64,000 nucleotides of DNA from Marinobacter sp. MDS2 (GTDB taxonomy: Bacteria > Pseudomonadota > Gammaproteobacteria > Pseudomonadales > Oleiphilaceae), in assembly GCF_030718085.1 (NCBI RefSeq), contig NZ_JAVAJF010000001.1, positions 1,178,001 through 1,242,000 on the forward strand, given 5' to 3'. Below, one piece after another: positions 16,165-24,338 of this stretch (position 1 is its first letter; every line of letters starts with the position of its first letter). Below the pieces are notes generated by a model, which was not told the DNA's origin, searched no databases, and saw only the letters and a program-made list of their open reading frames with translations. The position numbers and the translations under genes were made by a program.

Positions 16165-16866
16165 ATGAACAGCCGTTTCAGCCCTCCGCTCGCATCCGCT
16201 CCCTGCCTGCTGGGCGATGATGACCCTGAGATTATTCAACCGGATTCTGCACCTGCCGAAACCGCCCTGCTGAACGGACTTAGCCGTGCCTTTGGCATTT
16301 GCCTGAACGAAAAACAGAACACCAGCGAAGCACGCTTCCTCAGCGACATAGCCCGTTTGTTTCACCAGCGCCGCGTTGATGCTGAAACACCGCTGGAAAA
16401 GCACGACCACCCTTGGGCAAACGTTTATCTTATCCAATACGGGATCCTGCGTTTATTCCGCGAGTCTTCATCCGGTAAAGTCGCCGTTCATCACTTTTTC
16501 ACAGAAGGCGACTTGGTTTGGCCGGTGTTTGGTCGCGCCAGAACCGTTCGTAACACCCTGTGCCTGACCAGTGTTGTCCCGGCCACACTGTGGGTGGCCG
16601 ATTTTGCCGCCTTTCGCTCAGCCATTCAGCGCCATGGCGATGGCCTCTGGGCAAAATTTGCCTTGATGCTGACCGAAGAAATCGCAGAATTGACCAGCAT
16701 GCGGGAATTTCGAAAGCAAACCATGCCCGCCCAGGAACGGTACGCGCTTTTGCTTGAGGAATACCCGGAACTCGTAAAGCGGGTGCCGGATAACCAGTTA
16801 GCAGCCTGGCTTGGCGTGGTGCCCGCCACCTTCTCCCGGCTAAAAGCCGCCAGCAAAAACCGCTGA
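16165..16866 (+). CDS. Crp/Fnr-family transcriptional regulator
   Basis: A 233-aa regulator with an N-terminal cyclic-nucleotide-like beta-barrel (about 60-150; VYLIQYGILRLFRES, HFFTEGDLVWPVFG) and a C-terminal helix-turn-helix (VPDNQLAAWLGVVPATFSRLK). It lacks the N-terminal cysteine cluster of FNR, so it is not an oxygen sensor of that type, and the glycine-glutamate cAMP-binding loop is not obvious. The ligand is therefore unknown. ATG 16165 is preferred to the upstream TTG because of the AGAGAGTGAG stretch before it. It is followed after 85 bp by hlyIII, with a DesT-like palindrome between them. Confidence 0.85.
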   Translation: MNSRFSPPLASAPCLLGDDDPEIIQPDSAPAETALLNGLSRAFGICLNEKQNTSEARFLSDIARLFHQRRVDAETPLEKHDHPWANVYLIQYGILRLFRESSSGKVAVHHFFTEGDLVWPVFGRARTVRNTLCLTSVVPATLWVADFAAFRSAIQRHGDGLWAKFALMLTEEIAELTSMREFRKQTMPAQERYALLLEEYPELVKRVPDNQLAAWLGVVPATFSRLKAASKNR

Positions 16867-16896
16867 GAAAACGGCGATTACTCGTGGAAAACTTGT

Positions 16897-16912
16897 GCGT
16901 ACACCTGTACGC
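16897..16912. promoter_or_regulatory. DesT/FabR-like operator upstream of hemolysin III
   Basis: GCGTACACCTGTACGC is a perfect palindrome in its arms (GCGTACA-CC-TGTACGC) and fits GYGTAC-N4-GTACRC at all 12 specified positions. It ends 39 bp before the hlyIII ATG. A FabR (YijC) site upstream of the hemolysin III homologue yqfA was predicted in enterobacteria by phylogenetic footprinting, as I recall, which makes this placement meaningful. Confidence 0.7.
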
Positions 16913-16951
16913 TGAATCGAATTATCTCTTTACAGGATTCAGGCAGCGCAG

Positions 16952-17629
16952 ATGACACACGAAACCAACTACCCGAATGCAGCCAAAAACACCCCTCACG
17001 CCCGCATCGAAGAATGGTTAAACAGCGCTACTCACGGGCTCGGCGCAGCTCTGAGTGTGATCGGCACAATCGCGCTGATCGCCGGCGCCAGTCAGATGGG
17101 AGACATTTGGAAAATCATCAGTTTCAGCGTATTCGGCTTGTCACTGGTTCTGCTTTATATGGCCTCAGCGCTCTACCATGGCGCCCGCAGCCCACAACTA
17201 AAATCCCTCTATAAAACGCTAGATCATTGCGCCATATTCCTGTTAATTGCGGGCACCTACACCCCGTTTTTACTGGTCAACATGCGCGGAACAACCGGCT
17301 GGACATTATTCGCCGTTATCTGGTCGCTGGCCTTTGCCGGCGTTGCACTGAAAGTTATCTTCAAAAATCGCTTCAAACTGGCCCGGGTAGGCATCTATGT
17401 GGCCATGGGCTGGCTGATCACCTTCGCATCTGACGATCTGGCCGCGAGCCTGAGTGAAACAGCCCTGTACTTGACCGTTGCGGGAGGTATCGTTTATACC
17501 GCGGGTGTGGTGTTCTATCTGGCAGACCGCATCCCCTACATGCACGCGGTGTGGCACCTGTTTGTGCTTGGCGGAAGCGCCTGTCATTTTGGTGCCATCT
17601 ATATTGGCGTGCTTCCTCACATTGTTTAA
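16952..17629 (+). CDS. trhA: Hemolysin III family membrane protein (TrhA/YqfA, PAQR superfamily)
   Basis: A 225-aa seven-helix membrane protein of the PAQR superfamily. The conserved zinc-site residues are visible in ASALYHG, the LDHCAIFLLIAGTYTPFLL stretch and HAVWHLFVLGGSACHF, and RIEEWLNSATHGLGA is the family's N-terminal signature. Despite the name, bacterial members are linked to membrane fluidity and energetics rather than haemolysis. A DesT/FabR-like operator just upstream ties it to unsaturated fatty acid control. The EVE gene follows after 14 bases and may be co-transcribed. Confidence 0.92.
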   Translation: MTHETNYPNAAKNTPHARIEEWLNSATHGLGAALSVIGTIALIAGASQMGDIWKIISFSVFGLSLVLLYMASALYHGARSPQLKSLYKTLDHCAIFLLIAGTYTPFLLVNMRGTTGWTLFAVIWSLAFAGVALKVIFKNRFKLARVGIYVAMGWLITFASDDLAASLSETALYLTVAGGIVYTAGVVFYLADRIPYMHAVWHLFVLGGSACHFGAIYIGVLPHIV

Positions 17630-17643
17630 CGGGCTCGACACTC

Positions 17644-18105
17644 ATGGCCAAGTGGCTGGTAAAAACGGAACCCTCCGAATGCAGCATCAATGATTTTGCG
17701 AAGCAGGCGGATACAAGCATCCCCTGGGACGGCGTTCGCAACTATCAAGCTCGCAATTTCCTGCGGCAGATGGCCGAAGGCGATCAGGTATTGATCTATC
17801 ACTCCAGCTGTAAAAACATCGGCATCGCGGGCGTTGTTCGGGTCACTCGAAGCGCCTACGCTGACCCGACACAATTCGATGCCGAGTCGCCCTACTACGA
17901 TCCCAAAAGCACGCAAGAACAACCTCGCTGGCAAGCCGTCAATATGCAGTTCGAGGAAAAACTGCCGCAATTGATCTCGCTGGACCGACTGAAAAATACA
18001 GAAGGTCTGGAAGAGCTGCCGTTGGTTCGCAAAGGCAACCGACTGTCCGTCATGCCGGTGAGCGAGGGCGAATGGCAAATCATTCGGAGTCTGCAATGCG
18101 ATTAA
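17644..18105 (+). CDS. EVE-domain protein (YTH/PUA-like fold)
   Basis: A 153-aa protein that is a single EVE domain, starting MAKWLVKTEPSECSINDF, with the motif WDGVRNYQARNFLRQMAEGD, a YHSS stretch after the first strand pair and VTRSAYADPTQFD. EVE domains read modified bases in DNA or RNA. This stand-alone short form resembles the human thymocyte nuclear protein 1 and is widespread in proteobacteria as a housekeeping gene. Its stop codon overlaps the start of pxpA by 10 bases, so the two are translationally coupled, although no shared function is known to me. Confidence 0.88.
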   Translation: MAKWLVKTEPSECSINDFAKQADTSIPWDGVRNYQARNFLRQMAEGDQVLIYHSSCKNIGIAGVVRVTRSAYADPTQFDAESPYYDPKSTQEQPRWQAVNMQFEEKLPQLISLDRLKNTEGLEELPLVRKGNRLSVMPVSEGEWQIIRSLQCD

Positions 18106-18833
18106 ACTGTGATTTAGGGGAAAGCTTCGGTGCCTGGACGATGGGCATGGATGAGCAGGTCATGCCATTCATCGATCAGGCCAACATTGCCTGCGGCTTT
18201 CACGCCGGCGACCCCATCACGATGCAGCACACCGTACAGCTGGCTTTAAAACACGGCGTGGAACTGGGCGCACACCCCTCCTACCCCGATCTGCAAGGCT
18301 TCGGCCGCCGCGCGATGTCAATTAAACCCGCCGAACTTACCGCCATGGTCAGTTATCAAATCGGTGCGCTTAGCCACATTGCGGCCTCACAAGGCGGCCT
18401 CGTGCGTTACGTGAAACCCCACGGTGCAATGTATAACGACATGATGCGTGACGAGGCCATTCTTGAAAGCATTCTGCTCGCCGTTAGCCGCTCCCCGCAT
18501 CAGCTCGCACTTATGGCCATGTCCACGGCCGACAACACCGGCCTGAAAACCCTCTGCGAAGAATACGATGTGCCGCTCATCCTGGAAGCCTTTGCCGACC
18601 GGGCCTATGACGAGCGTGGGTTTATCGTGCCGCGAAGCCAGGCCGGCGCCGTTTATAAAGACACCGCCACCATTGTTGAGCAAGCCCGCCATCTTGCGAC
18701 CGGCACCCCGATACAAAGCATCAATGGTAGCCCGGTGCAACTCGAAGCGGACTCTTTATGCGTGCACGGTGACAATCCGGATTCTATTGCCGCCGTAGAA
18801 GCCATCCGAAAGGCCCTGAAGGATCTGCACTGA
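18096..18833 (+). CDS. pxpA: 5-oxoprolinase subunit A (LamB/YcsF family)
   Basis: One of three subunits of the prokaryotic ATP-dependent 5-oxoprolinase, which returns the damage product 5-oxo-L-proline to L-glutamate. The 245-aa product starts at ATG 18096 (CGGAG 6 bases upstream). Family signatures are the N-terminal MRLNCDLGESFGAW, ANIACGFHAGDP, HPSYPDLQGFGRR and VKPHGAMYN. An earlier in-frame ATG would extend the protein with residues not found in the family. It overlaps the EVE gene at its start and pxpB by one base (TGATG). Confidence 0.94.
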   Translation: MRLNCDLGESFGAWTMGMDEQVMPFIDQANIACGFHAGDPITMQHTVQLALKHGVELGAHPSYPDLQGFGRRAMSIKPAELTAMVSYQIGALSHIAASQGGLVRYVKPHGAMYNDMMRDEAILESILLAVSRSPHQLALMAMSTADNTGLKTLCEEYDVPLILEAFADRAYDERGFIVPRSQAGAVYKDTATIVEQARHLATGTPIQSINGSPVQLEADSLCVHGDNPDSIAAVEAIRKALKDLH

Positions 18834-19525
18834 TGCGATGGCGGTGTCAGGCAACCGGTATCGATACACTTACCCTGTATTTTGGCGACCGTATCGATAT
18901 CGCGCTCACTGAAACGATTCACCTCGCTGGTGAAGCGTTATCCAGCAAACTCGGGTCGCGCCTTGTTGATCGGGTGCCGTCTTATACGTCGCTTCTGCTG
19001 CGTTACGACTTACTGAAAGACGACTATTCGAGCCTGCTCGCAGATGTAACCGCCATCCTGGACGACTTACCCGAGCGCCCGGCAGAACCGAATAACGCAG
19101 GCATCATCGACATCCCTGCGTACTATCACTCCAGCGTTGGCCCAGACCTGGAGGCCGTCGCTAAACGGGCCGGCTTGACCATAGACCAGGTCATTCAACG
19201 CCACAGCGAGCAGGTTTACCACGTGTTTGCGATCGGTTTTGCGCCCGGCTTCGCCTATTTGGGAGAAGTTCCTCAAGAACTCGCTACACCCCGGCTTGCC
19301 ACTCCGAGGCCGAAAGTCCCTGCCGGCAGCCTTGGCATTGCCGATCAACAGACCGCTATTTATCCTCTGGAATCGCCGGGCGGCTGGAACCTGATTGGCC
19401 GCACCCCGCTGACCATGTTCGATGCCAGCAGAGAGCAGCCCTCGCTCTTGAGCGCGGGACAAAAGGTCCGGTTTCGGGCCATCACACGAGACGAATACCT
19501 CGCGCTGGGTGGGCAGCCCGAATGA
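18833..19525 (+). CDS. pxpB: 5-oxoprolinase subunit B (KipI family)
   Basis: The 230-aa product belongs to the KipI/allophanate hydrolase subunit 1 family, recognisable from AIGFAPGFAYLGEVP, the LATPRPKVPAGSLGIAD stretch and QTAIYPLESPGGWNLIGRTP. It forms the active complex with PxpA and PxpC. In Bacillus the homologue KipI also inhibits the kinase KinA, but the pxpABC order here points to oxoprolinase. The ATG overlaps the pxpA stop (TGATG) and its own stop overlaps pxpC (ATGA). Confidence 0.94.
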   Translation: MRWRCQATGIDTLTLYFGDRIDIALTETIHLAGEALSSKLGSRLVDRVPSYTSLLLRYDLLKDDYSSLLADVTAILDDLPERPAEPNNAGIIDIPAYYHSSVGPDLEAVAKRAGLTIDQVIQRHSEQVYHVFAIGFAPGFAYLGEVPQELATPRLATPRPKVPAGSLGIADQQTAIYPLESPGGWNLIGRTPLTMFDASREQPSLLSAGQKVRFRAITRDEYLALGGQPE

Positions 19526-20466
19526 GCGCCCCCACAGGCTTTTATGTGACTAGGCCGGGCTTCTTCACGCTGCTTCAGGACGCAGGCCGTCGGGGTGTCA
19601 TGCACATGGGGCTTACCACTGGAGGCGCCATGGACCGGCATGCATGGGCTTGGGCGAACCACCTGTTGGGCAACAGATACCGTGCAGCGGCACTGGAAAT
19701 CACCTTTGGTGGCGCCACATTCACCAGCGGCCTGGACACTCAAATCGTCGTGACCGGTGCCGAGGTACAGCTCACAGTGAATGGCGAACCAAAACCTCTG
19801 TGGACCACCATTCGAATCGAAACCGGAGATACCGTGGCGTTAAGCGCGCCTCGTGCCGGTGTCCGCTCTTATCTTGCTGTGCGAGGCGGTTTTGTGGCCG
19901 ATGCCCATCTGGGGAACAGTTGTGCCACGGTCTTCCGTGAAGGCACCGGCGGCTTTCTCAGCGATGGCCAGCCGCTGAACGAAGGCGACTTTTTAGCGTG
20001 CGCAGCCGCCGCGCCTCCGGTTGCCAATCGCACCATACCCAACCAATGGATTCCGGATTACAGCACGCCGCTGACGCTGGATGTTGTGCCCTGCGCACAG
20101 ATTGAGCGGTTTTCAACAGCCGCACGGGCAACCTTCTTCACTAACACCTATACCCTGAGCCCTCAATCTGATCGAATGGGAGCCCGCCTTTCGGGCCCGA
20201 CGCTGGAGGTCTCAGGCCGCCAGCTTATCTCCGAAGGCACCAGTCTTGGCGCCATTCAGGTCCCGGCAGACGGCCAACCCATCATCTTGCTGCAAGACCG
20301 CCAAACCATCGGAGGCTATCCAAAACTGGGCGCCGTTACGCCTCGGAGCCTCGACGCACTGGCCCAAAGGCCGCCTGGCACCCGGCTTCGTTTCAACGAA
20401 ACAACCCTGCACGACGCCCAGCAGAAAGAGCGGCAATTTCTGACGTTTTTCAGGGCGGCCCGTTAA
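19522..20466 (+). CDS. pxpC: 5-oxoprolinase subunit C (KipA family)
   Basis: The 314-aa product is a KipA/urea-carboxylase-like biotin-independent carboxylase-type domain protein: RPGFFTLLQDAGRRG, GGAMDRHAWAWAN, ALEITFGGATF, SYLAVRGGF, SDRMGARLSGP and the C-terminal DRQTIGGYPKLGAVT are all conserved family blocks. It completes the translationally coupled pxpABC set. The next gene, a cation channel, begins 87 bases later with its own ribosome site, so it may be separate. Confidence 0.94.
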   Translation: MSAPTGFYVTRPGFFTLLQDAGRRGVMHMGLTTGGAMDRHAWAWANHLLGNRYRAAALEITFGGATFTSGLDTQIVVTGAEVQLTVNGEPKPLWTTIRIETGDTVALSAPRAGVRSYLAVRGGFVADAHLGNSCATVFREGTGGFLSDGQPLNEGDFLACAAAAPPVANRTIPNQWIPDYSTPLTLDVVPCAQIERFSTAARATFFTNTYTLSPQSDRMGARLSGPTLEVSGRQLISEGTSLGAIQVPADGQPIILLQDRQTIGGYPKLGAVTPRSLDALAQRPPGTRLRFNETTLHDAQQKERQFLTFFRAAR

Positions 20467-20553
20467 CGCTTCGTCAGATCTCCATACAAAGCTACCACCG
20501 ACCGCACCAGACCATTAGAATTGCCCCGATTCTTTTTATCCGGAGCCTTAGTG

Positions 20554-21369
20554 ATGTCTGTTGAGCTGTCTTCTTCCAACAGTTTTGAACAACTCAAGCG
20601 CATTGAGTCCAGTAAGATTTTTCAAGGCGCGGTCATTGCCATCATTATTCTTTCCGCCCTCACTATCGGCGCGAAGACCTATGACTTACCACCACTGCTG
20701 GAACAGGCAATAACAGTATTAGATAACGCCATTACCCTGTTTTTCTTAATTGAAATACTCTTCCGCTTTGCCGCCTGCCCCGCGAAACGGCGGTTTCTGA
20801 TGGATGGCTGGAACCTGTTCGATACCCTAGTGGTGATTGGCAGTTTGATCCCCCTCGACAATTCCGAGGCGGTATTGCTGGGCCGGTTACTTCGGGTATT
20901 CCGGGTCTTGCGACTGGTATCGGTCGTACCCGAGCTGCGCTTCCTGATCAACTCGCTGCTTAAAGCCATTCCGCGGATGGGCTACATCGCGCTGCTGATG
21001 TTTATCATCTTCTACATCTACGCAGCCATTGGTTCCATGTTCTTCGCCAGCGTGGATGAAGAGCTCTGGGGTGATGTGGCGATATCCATGCTTACTTTAT
21101 TCCGGGTCGCCACCTTCGAAGACTGGACCGACGTAATGTATGCCACCATGGCGGATTATCCCCTTAGCTGGATTTTCTACCTGACCTTTATCTTCCTCAC
21201 GGCGTTCGTGTTTCTAAACATGATGATCGGCGCGATTCTGGAAGTGATGGGCGAAGAGCAAAACGCCGAGGCGGCGCAGAAGGCCCACGATGAGCGGGAC
21301 CAAATCGTTCAACAGCTTCAGTCGGTTCAGCGCAAACTGGATGAGCTGAGCGAAAAACTGGAGCGCTGA
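20554..21369 (+). CDS. Bacterial voltage-gated cation channel (BacNaV superfamily)
   Basis: A 271-aa single-repeat, six-helix channel subunit that should assemble as a tetramer. Start ATG 20554 has CGGAG 8 bases upstream. S4 carries four regularly spaced arginines R111, R114, R117 and R120 (GRLLRVFRVLRL). The S5-S6 pore region has the filter T187-F-E189-D190-W-T-D193, and S6 ends in the FLNMMIGAILEVM stretch. The C-terminus is a heptad-rich coiled coil (QLQSVQRKLDELSEKLER) as in NaChBac-type channels. The filter differs from the sodium-type TLESW by acidic residues at positions that give calcium selectivity in engineered channels. A bidirectional terminator follows. Confidence 0.88.
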   Translation: MSVELSSSNSFEQLKRIESSKIFQGAVIAIIILSALTIGAKTYDLPPLLEQAITVLDNAITLFFLIEILFRFAACPAKRRFLMDGWNLFDTLVVIGSLIPLDNSEAVLLGRLLRVFRVLRLVSVVPELRFLINSLLKAIPRMGYIALLMFIIFYIYAAIGSMFFASVDEELWGDVAISMLTLFRVATFEDWTDVMYATMADYPLSWIFYLTFIFLTAFVFLNMMIGAILEVMGEEQNAEAAQKAHDERDQIVQQLQSVQRKLDELSEKLER

Positions 21370-21404
21370 TGTCGCGGCACCGCGCTGGTTGGTGCCATAA
21401 AAAA

Positions 21405-21434
21405 GTGCCCATGCCTCGACAAAAGCATGGGCAC
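21405..21434. terminator. Bidirectional terminator between the channel and sirB2
   Basis: A perfect 10-bp stem GTGCCCATGC / GCATGGGCAC (21405-21414, 21425-21434) is flanked by an A-run on the left and CTTTT on the right. It sits between two convergent genes and can end transcription from both sides. Confidence 0.85.
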
Positions 21435-21463
21435 CTTTTGCTGTTCGGGCTTCGGCCGCAGCC

Positions 21464-21841
21464 TTAACCCAGAAGCGGCTTAGCCATAGCCAAGTGGAAA
21501 ATAGCGCCCACCTGCAACAAGGCAATAATGGCCGCAATCACACGAACCGGTGTGGAAAACTTCGGTTTGATGGCAAAGACACCCGCCACAATATAACCCA
21601 CCAACAACACGATTTTGGCGATCAACCAACCCGGCATGCTTGACGCGTAACCGGCCACAAACAAAAGCGCGATGGCAGCGACCAACAGCACCGTGTCGTT
21701 AGCATGGGGAATCCAACGCAGTGGCGTTTCTCGCCAGCCTGGCCGGCCCACCACATCCAGCACCAACCTCAGCACAAACAATGTCAGAGTCAGGTACGCA
21801 GCGGTCATGTGCAGGTGCTTCAGAATCATGTACGCAGTCAT
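21464..21841 (-). CDS. SirB2-family small membrane protein
   Basis: A 125-aa protein with four hydrophobic helices, recognised as SirB2-like from its start (TAYMILKHLHMTAAYLTLTLFVLR), the HANDTVLLVAAIALL helix and the basic loop IKPKFSTPVRV. The histidines in the first helix (KHLHM) and the HLAMAK near the end could ligate haem, but the function of the family is unknown. ATG 21841 is preferred over 21862 because AAGGA lies 8 bases before it. It is divergent from fabA. Confidence 0.8.
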   Translation of the reverse strand: MTAYMILKHLHMTAAYLTLTLFVLRLVLDVVGRPGWRETPLRWIPHANDTVLLVAAIALLFVAGYASSMPGWLIAKIVLLVGYIVAGVFAIKPKFSTPVRVIAAIIALLQVGAIFHLAMAKPLLG

Positions 21842-21898
21842 CAACACTTTCCTTTTAGTCATCCATTTATCGCCGGCATTGTACGCAAAACGCGCGGT

Positions 21899-21929
21899 GA
21901 CGGGTACGGAGATTGTCTCCGCGCCCGTC
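21899..21929. other. Imperfect hairpin between sirB2 and fabA
   Basis: GACGGG (21899-21904) pairs with CCCGTC (21924-21929) and encloses a second 6-bp stem CGGAGA / TCTCCG around a TTG loop (21907-21921). It lies 104 bp before fabA and 58 bp upstream of sirB2 on the other strand. It may be a regulatory or REP-like element; no function can be assigned. Confidence 0.35.
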
Positions 21930-22032
21930 GCGTTTGAGGAAAACCGTCAATCATCCACTAAAGGTCAATAGCCGTTTTCGTATCAGGCGCTAAAGTAGGT
22001 GTATCAAATATTGAAACAGAGACACCCTCAAT

Positions 22033-22542
22033 ATGTATCCTGATCACTTTGACAAAGAAGACCTGATCCGTTGCGGTCACGGCGAATTGTTCCCCGGCGA
22101 TATGCGCTTGCCCATCGACGAGATGCTGATGGTCGATCGCATCACCCACGTTGGCGCTGATGACGGCCTGTACGGTAAAGGCAGCCTGGTCGCTGAGCTG
22201 GACATCAATCCGGACCTCTGGTTTTTCAAAGTTCATTTCCAGGGCGACCCGGTCATGCCGGGCTGTCTGGGGCTGGATGCCATGTGGCAGCTGGTTGGCT
22301 TTTATCTGGCCTGGGGCGGCGGCGAAGGCAAAGGTCGCGCACTGGGTGCCGGTGAAGTGAAATTCTTTGGTCAGGTGCTGCCGAGTAACAAAAAGGTCAC
22401 CTATTATCTGGATATTAAGCGCCTGATTCGCCGCAAATTGACCATGGCGATTGCAGATGCCCGAATGGAAGTGGATGGTCGTGAAATATACACCGCCAAA
22501 GATCTGCGGGTTGGCCTGTTCACCTCCACTGAAGACTTTTAG
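22033..22542 (+). CDS. fabA: 3-hydroxydecanoyl-ACP dehydratase/isomerase FabA
   Basis: Bifunctional enzyme that dehydrates 3-hydroxydecanoyl-ACP and isomerises the trans-2 product to cis-3-decenoyl-ACP, the branch point to unsaturated fatty acids under anaerobic and aerobic conditions. The 169-aa protein has catalytic His68 in [12 protein letters not shown] and Asp82 in GLDAMWQL (E. coli H70 and D84). It is followed by fabB after 11 bases in the standard fabAB operon. It is the counterpart to the oxygen-dependent desaturase at the left end of the window. Confidence 0.97.
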   Translation: MYPDHFDKEDLIRCGHGELFPGDMRLPIDEMLMVDRITHVGADDGLYGKGSLVAELDINPDLWFFKVHFQGDPVMPGCLGLDAMWQLVGFYLAWGGGEGKGRALGAGEVKFFGQVLPSNKKVTYYLDIKRLIRRKLTMAIADARMEVDGREIYTAKDLRVGLFTSTEDF

Positions 22543-22553
22543 GAGTTAGCAAG

Positions 22554-23765
22554 ATGCGTCGTGTTGTTATCACTGGCATGGGGATTGTCTCCAGCCTTGG
22601 AACCAATCAAAAAGAAGTCGCCGAATCTCTGCGTGAGTCCCGCTCTGGCATTGCGCTCAGCGAAGAGGCCCGCGACAACGGTTTACGCAGCCACATTTCC
22701 GGCAAGATTGATTTAAACCTGTCCGAGCTGATTGATCGCAAAATCTTGCGTTTCATGTGCCCGGCCGCCGGTTACAGTTATCTGGCCACCAAAGAAGCCA
22801 TTGAACAGGCAGGCCTGACCGACGAGCAAATTCGTGCGAACACCACAGGTGCCGTGTTTGGTACCGGCGGCGCATCAACGGTTGAGTTGCTAGATGCCAT
22901 CGACACCCATCGCGACAAAGGTATTCGCCGGGTTGGCCCCTACCGAGTTCCGCGCACCATGGGCAGCGCCATCAACGCTTCCATCACGACCGCGTTCGGC
23001 ATTACAGGCATCAATTACGGCATTACTTCTGCCTGTGCGACCAGCGCCCACTGCATCGGCCACGCCGCTGATCAGATTGCACTGGGTCGCCAGGACGTCA
23101 TGCTCGCCGGTGGCGGTGAAGATATCCACTGGACGCTCAGCCTGATGTTTGACGCCATGGGCGCACTCTCTACCAAGTACAACGACACCCCTGAGCAAGC
23201 CTCACGCACCTACGATGCAGACCGCGACGGCTTCGTCATTTCTGGTGGTGGCGGCGCTGTGGTATTGGAAGCATTGGAACACGCAGAGGCACGGGGCGCG
23301 ACCATCCTGGCGGAGCTGGTAGGCTTTGGCGCAACATCGGACGGCGCCGACATGGTTGCACCAAGTGGCGAAGGCGCTATTCGCTGCATGCAGCAGGCGA
23401 TGGCCAACGTTGATGGTGAAATCAATTACATCAACACTCACGGCACCAGTACCCCTGCGGGTGATATCACCGAGCTTCAGGCTCTCAGGAAAACCTTTGG
23501 CGATAACATTCCGCCCCTGAGCTCAACCAAACCACTGTGTGGCCACGCACTGGGTGCGGCGGGTGTGCATGAAGCCATTTACTCGTTGATCATGCAACGA
23601 GAAGGCTTTATTGCACCATCGGCCAACATCCAGAATCTGGACGAAGGTGCGGAAGGTTTCCCGATTGTCCGGGAACGCATGGACAACCAGAATCTGGACT
23701 TGGTAATGAGTAACAGCTTCGGTTTTGGCGGCACCAACGCCACCCTGATTTTCAAGAAAGTCTGA
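22554..23765 (+). CDS. fabB: 3-oxoacyl-ACP synthase I FabB
   Basis: Condensing enzyme that elongates the cis-3-decenoyl-ACP made by FabA. The 403-aa product has the FabB catalytic triad C161 ([11 protein letters not shown]), H296 ([10 protein letters not shown]) and H331 (CGHALGAAG), each two residues short of the E. coli numbering, and the C-terminal [11 protein letters not shown] loop. AGGAG lies 6 bases before the ATG. Its stop codon abuts the stop of the convergent AraC-type gene with no gap, leaving no room for a separate terminator. Confidence 0.97.
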   Translation: MRRVVITGMGIVSSLGTNQKEVAESLRESRSGIALSEEARDNGLRSHISGKIDLNLSELIDRKILRFMCPAAGYSYLATKEAIEQAGLTDEQIRANTTGAVFGTGGASTVELLDAIDTHRDKGIRRVGPYRVPRTMGSAINASITTAFGITGINYGITSACATSAHCIGHAADQIALGRQDVMLAGGGEDIHWTLSLMFDAMGALSTKYNDTPEQASRTYDADRDGFVISGGGGAVVLEALEHAEARGATILAELVGFGATSDGADMVAPSGEGAIRCMQQAMANVDGEINYINTHGTSTPAGDITELQALRKTFGDNIPPLSSTKPLCGHALGAAGVHEAIYSLIMQREGFIAPSANIQNLDEGAEGFPIVRERMDNQNLDLVMSNSFGFGGTNATLIFKKV

Positions 23766-24143
23766 TCAGGACATCCGAAGCGATCGGTATTCAGCCGGCG
23801 GCGTTCCCATCCAGCGCTTGAACGCCCGGCTGAATGCGCTCAGCTCTGAAAAACCAAGCTGTTCGGCAATTTCAACCAGCGGCTTGGACTTATCTTTCAT
23901 ATAAGCAATCGCCTGCTCTCGGCGGACCTGCTCCAACAACGCCGCAAACGTCACCCCTTCCTGACGCAACTTTTTGTGTAACGTGTAACGGCTCATGTTC
24001 AATTGACCCGCAACGGCTTCAACTCCAACCTTGCCGCGAGCCAGTTGAATTTTAATCAATGAGCTGACATGCCCACCCAAAGACTTTACCGAAGCTTCAG
24101 GCGACGAATTGACCGATCCCATATTGCTCCCTCGCTTAGTCAT
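23766..24143 (-). CDS. Stand-alone AraC-type DNA-binding protein
   Basis: About 125 aa comprising almost only the double helix-turn-helix of the AraC/XylS family: VAGQLNMSRYTLHKKLRQEGVTF is the first motif (cited in part as QLNMSRYTLHKKLRQEG) and IAEQLGFSELSAFSRAFKRW the second, ending GTPPAEYR. There is no effector domain, unlike full AraC proteins of about 300 aa. Two starts are plausible: ATG 24143 (AAGG 7 bases upstream) and ATG 24122 (GGGAG 5 bases upstream). A degenerate DesT/FabR-like site lies 31 bp upstream, and the gene is convergent with fabB, so a role in lipid control is possible but unproven. Confidence 0.78.
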   Translation of the reverse strand: MTKRGSNMGSVNSSPEASVKSLGGHVSSLIKIQLARGKVGVEAVAGQLNMSRYTLHKKLRQEGVTFAALLEQVRREQAIAYMKDKSKPLVEIAEQLGFSELSAFSRAFKRWMGTPPAEYRSLRMS

Positions 24144-24173
24144 TTCCCTACCTTCATCAAATTCCAGACTCCA

Positions 24174-24189
24174 GCGTACACCTGTTAGC
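24174..24189. promoter_or_regulatory. DesT/FabR-like site upstream of the AraC-type gene
   Basis: GCGTACACCTGTTAGC shares its first 12 bases exactly with the operator upstream of hlyIII (16897-16908). The left half matches GYGTAC perfectly; the right half matches 4 of 6. It lies 31 bp upstream of the ATG at 24143. Confidence 0.45.
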
Positions 24190-24338
24190 TGAAAATAAAC
24201 AATGCGACCTTTTAGCAAGAACGATGAGAGAAGCCACTTCAGGTCACCTCAAGCATAGACCAACATCGCCCCCTCAACTCGGGCCGGAATGTAGGGCTGC
24301 AGGCATGATTAAGGTATAATCCCTACACGACCGATTTA

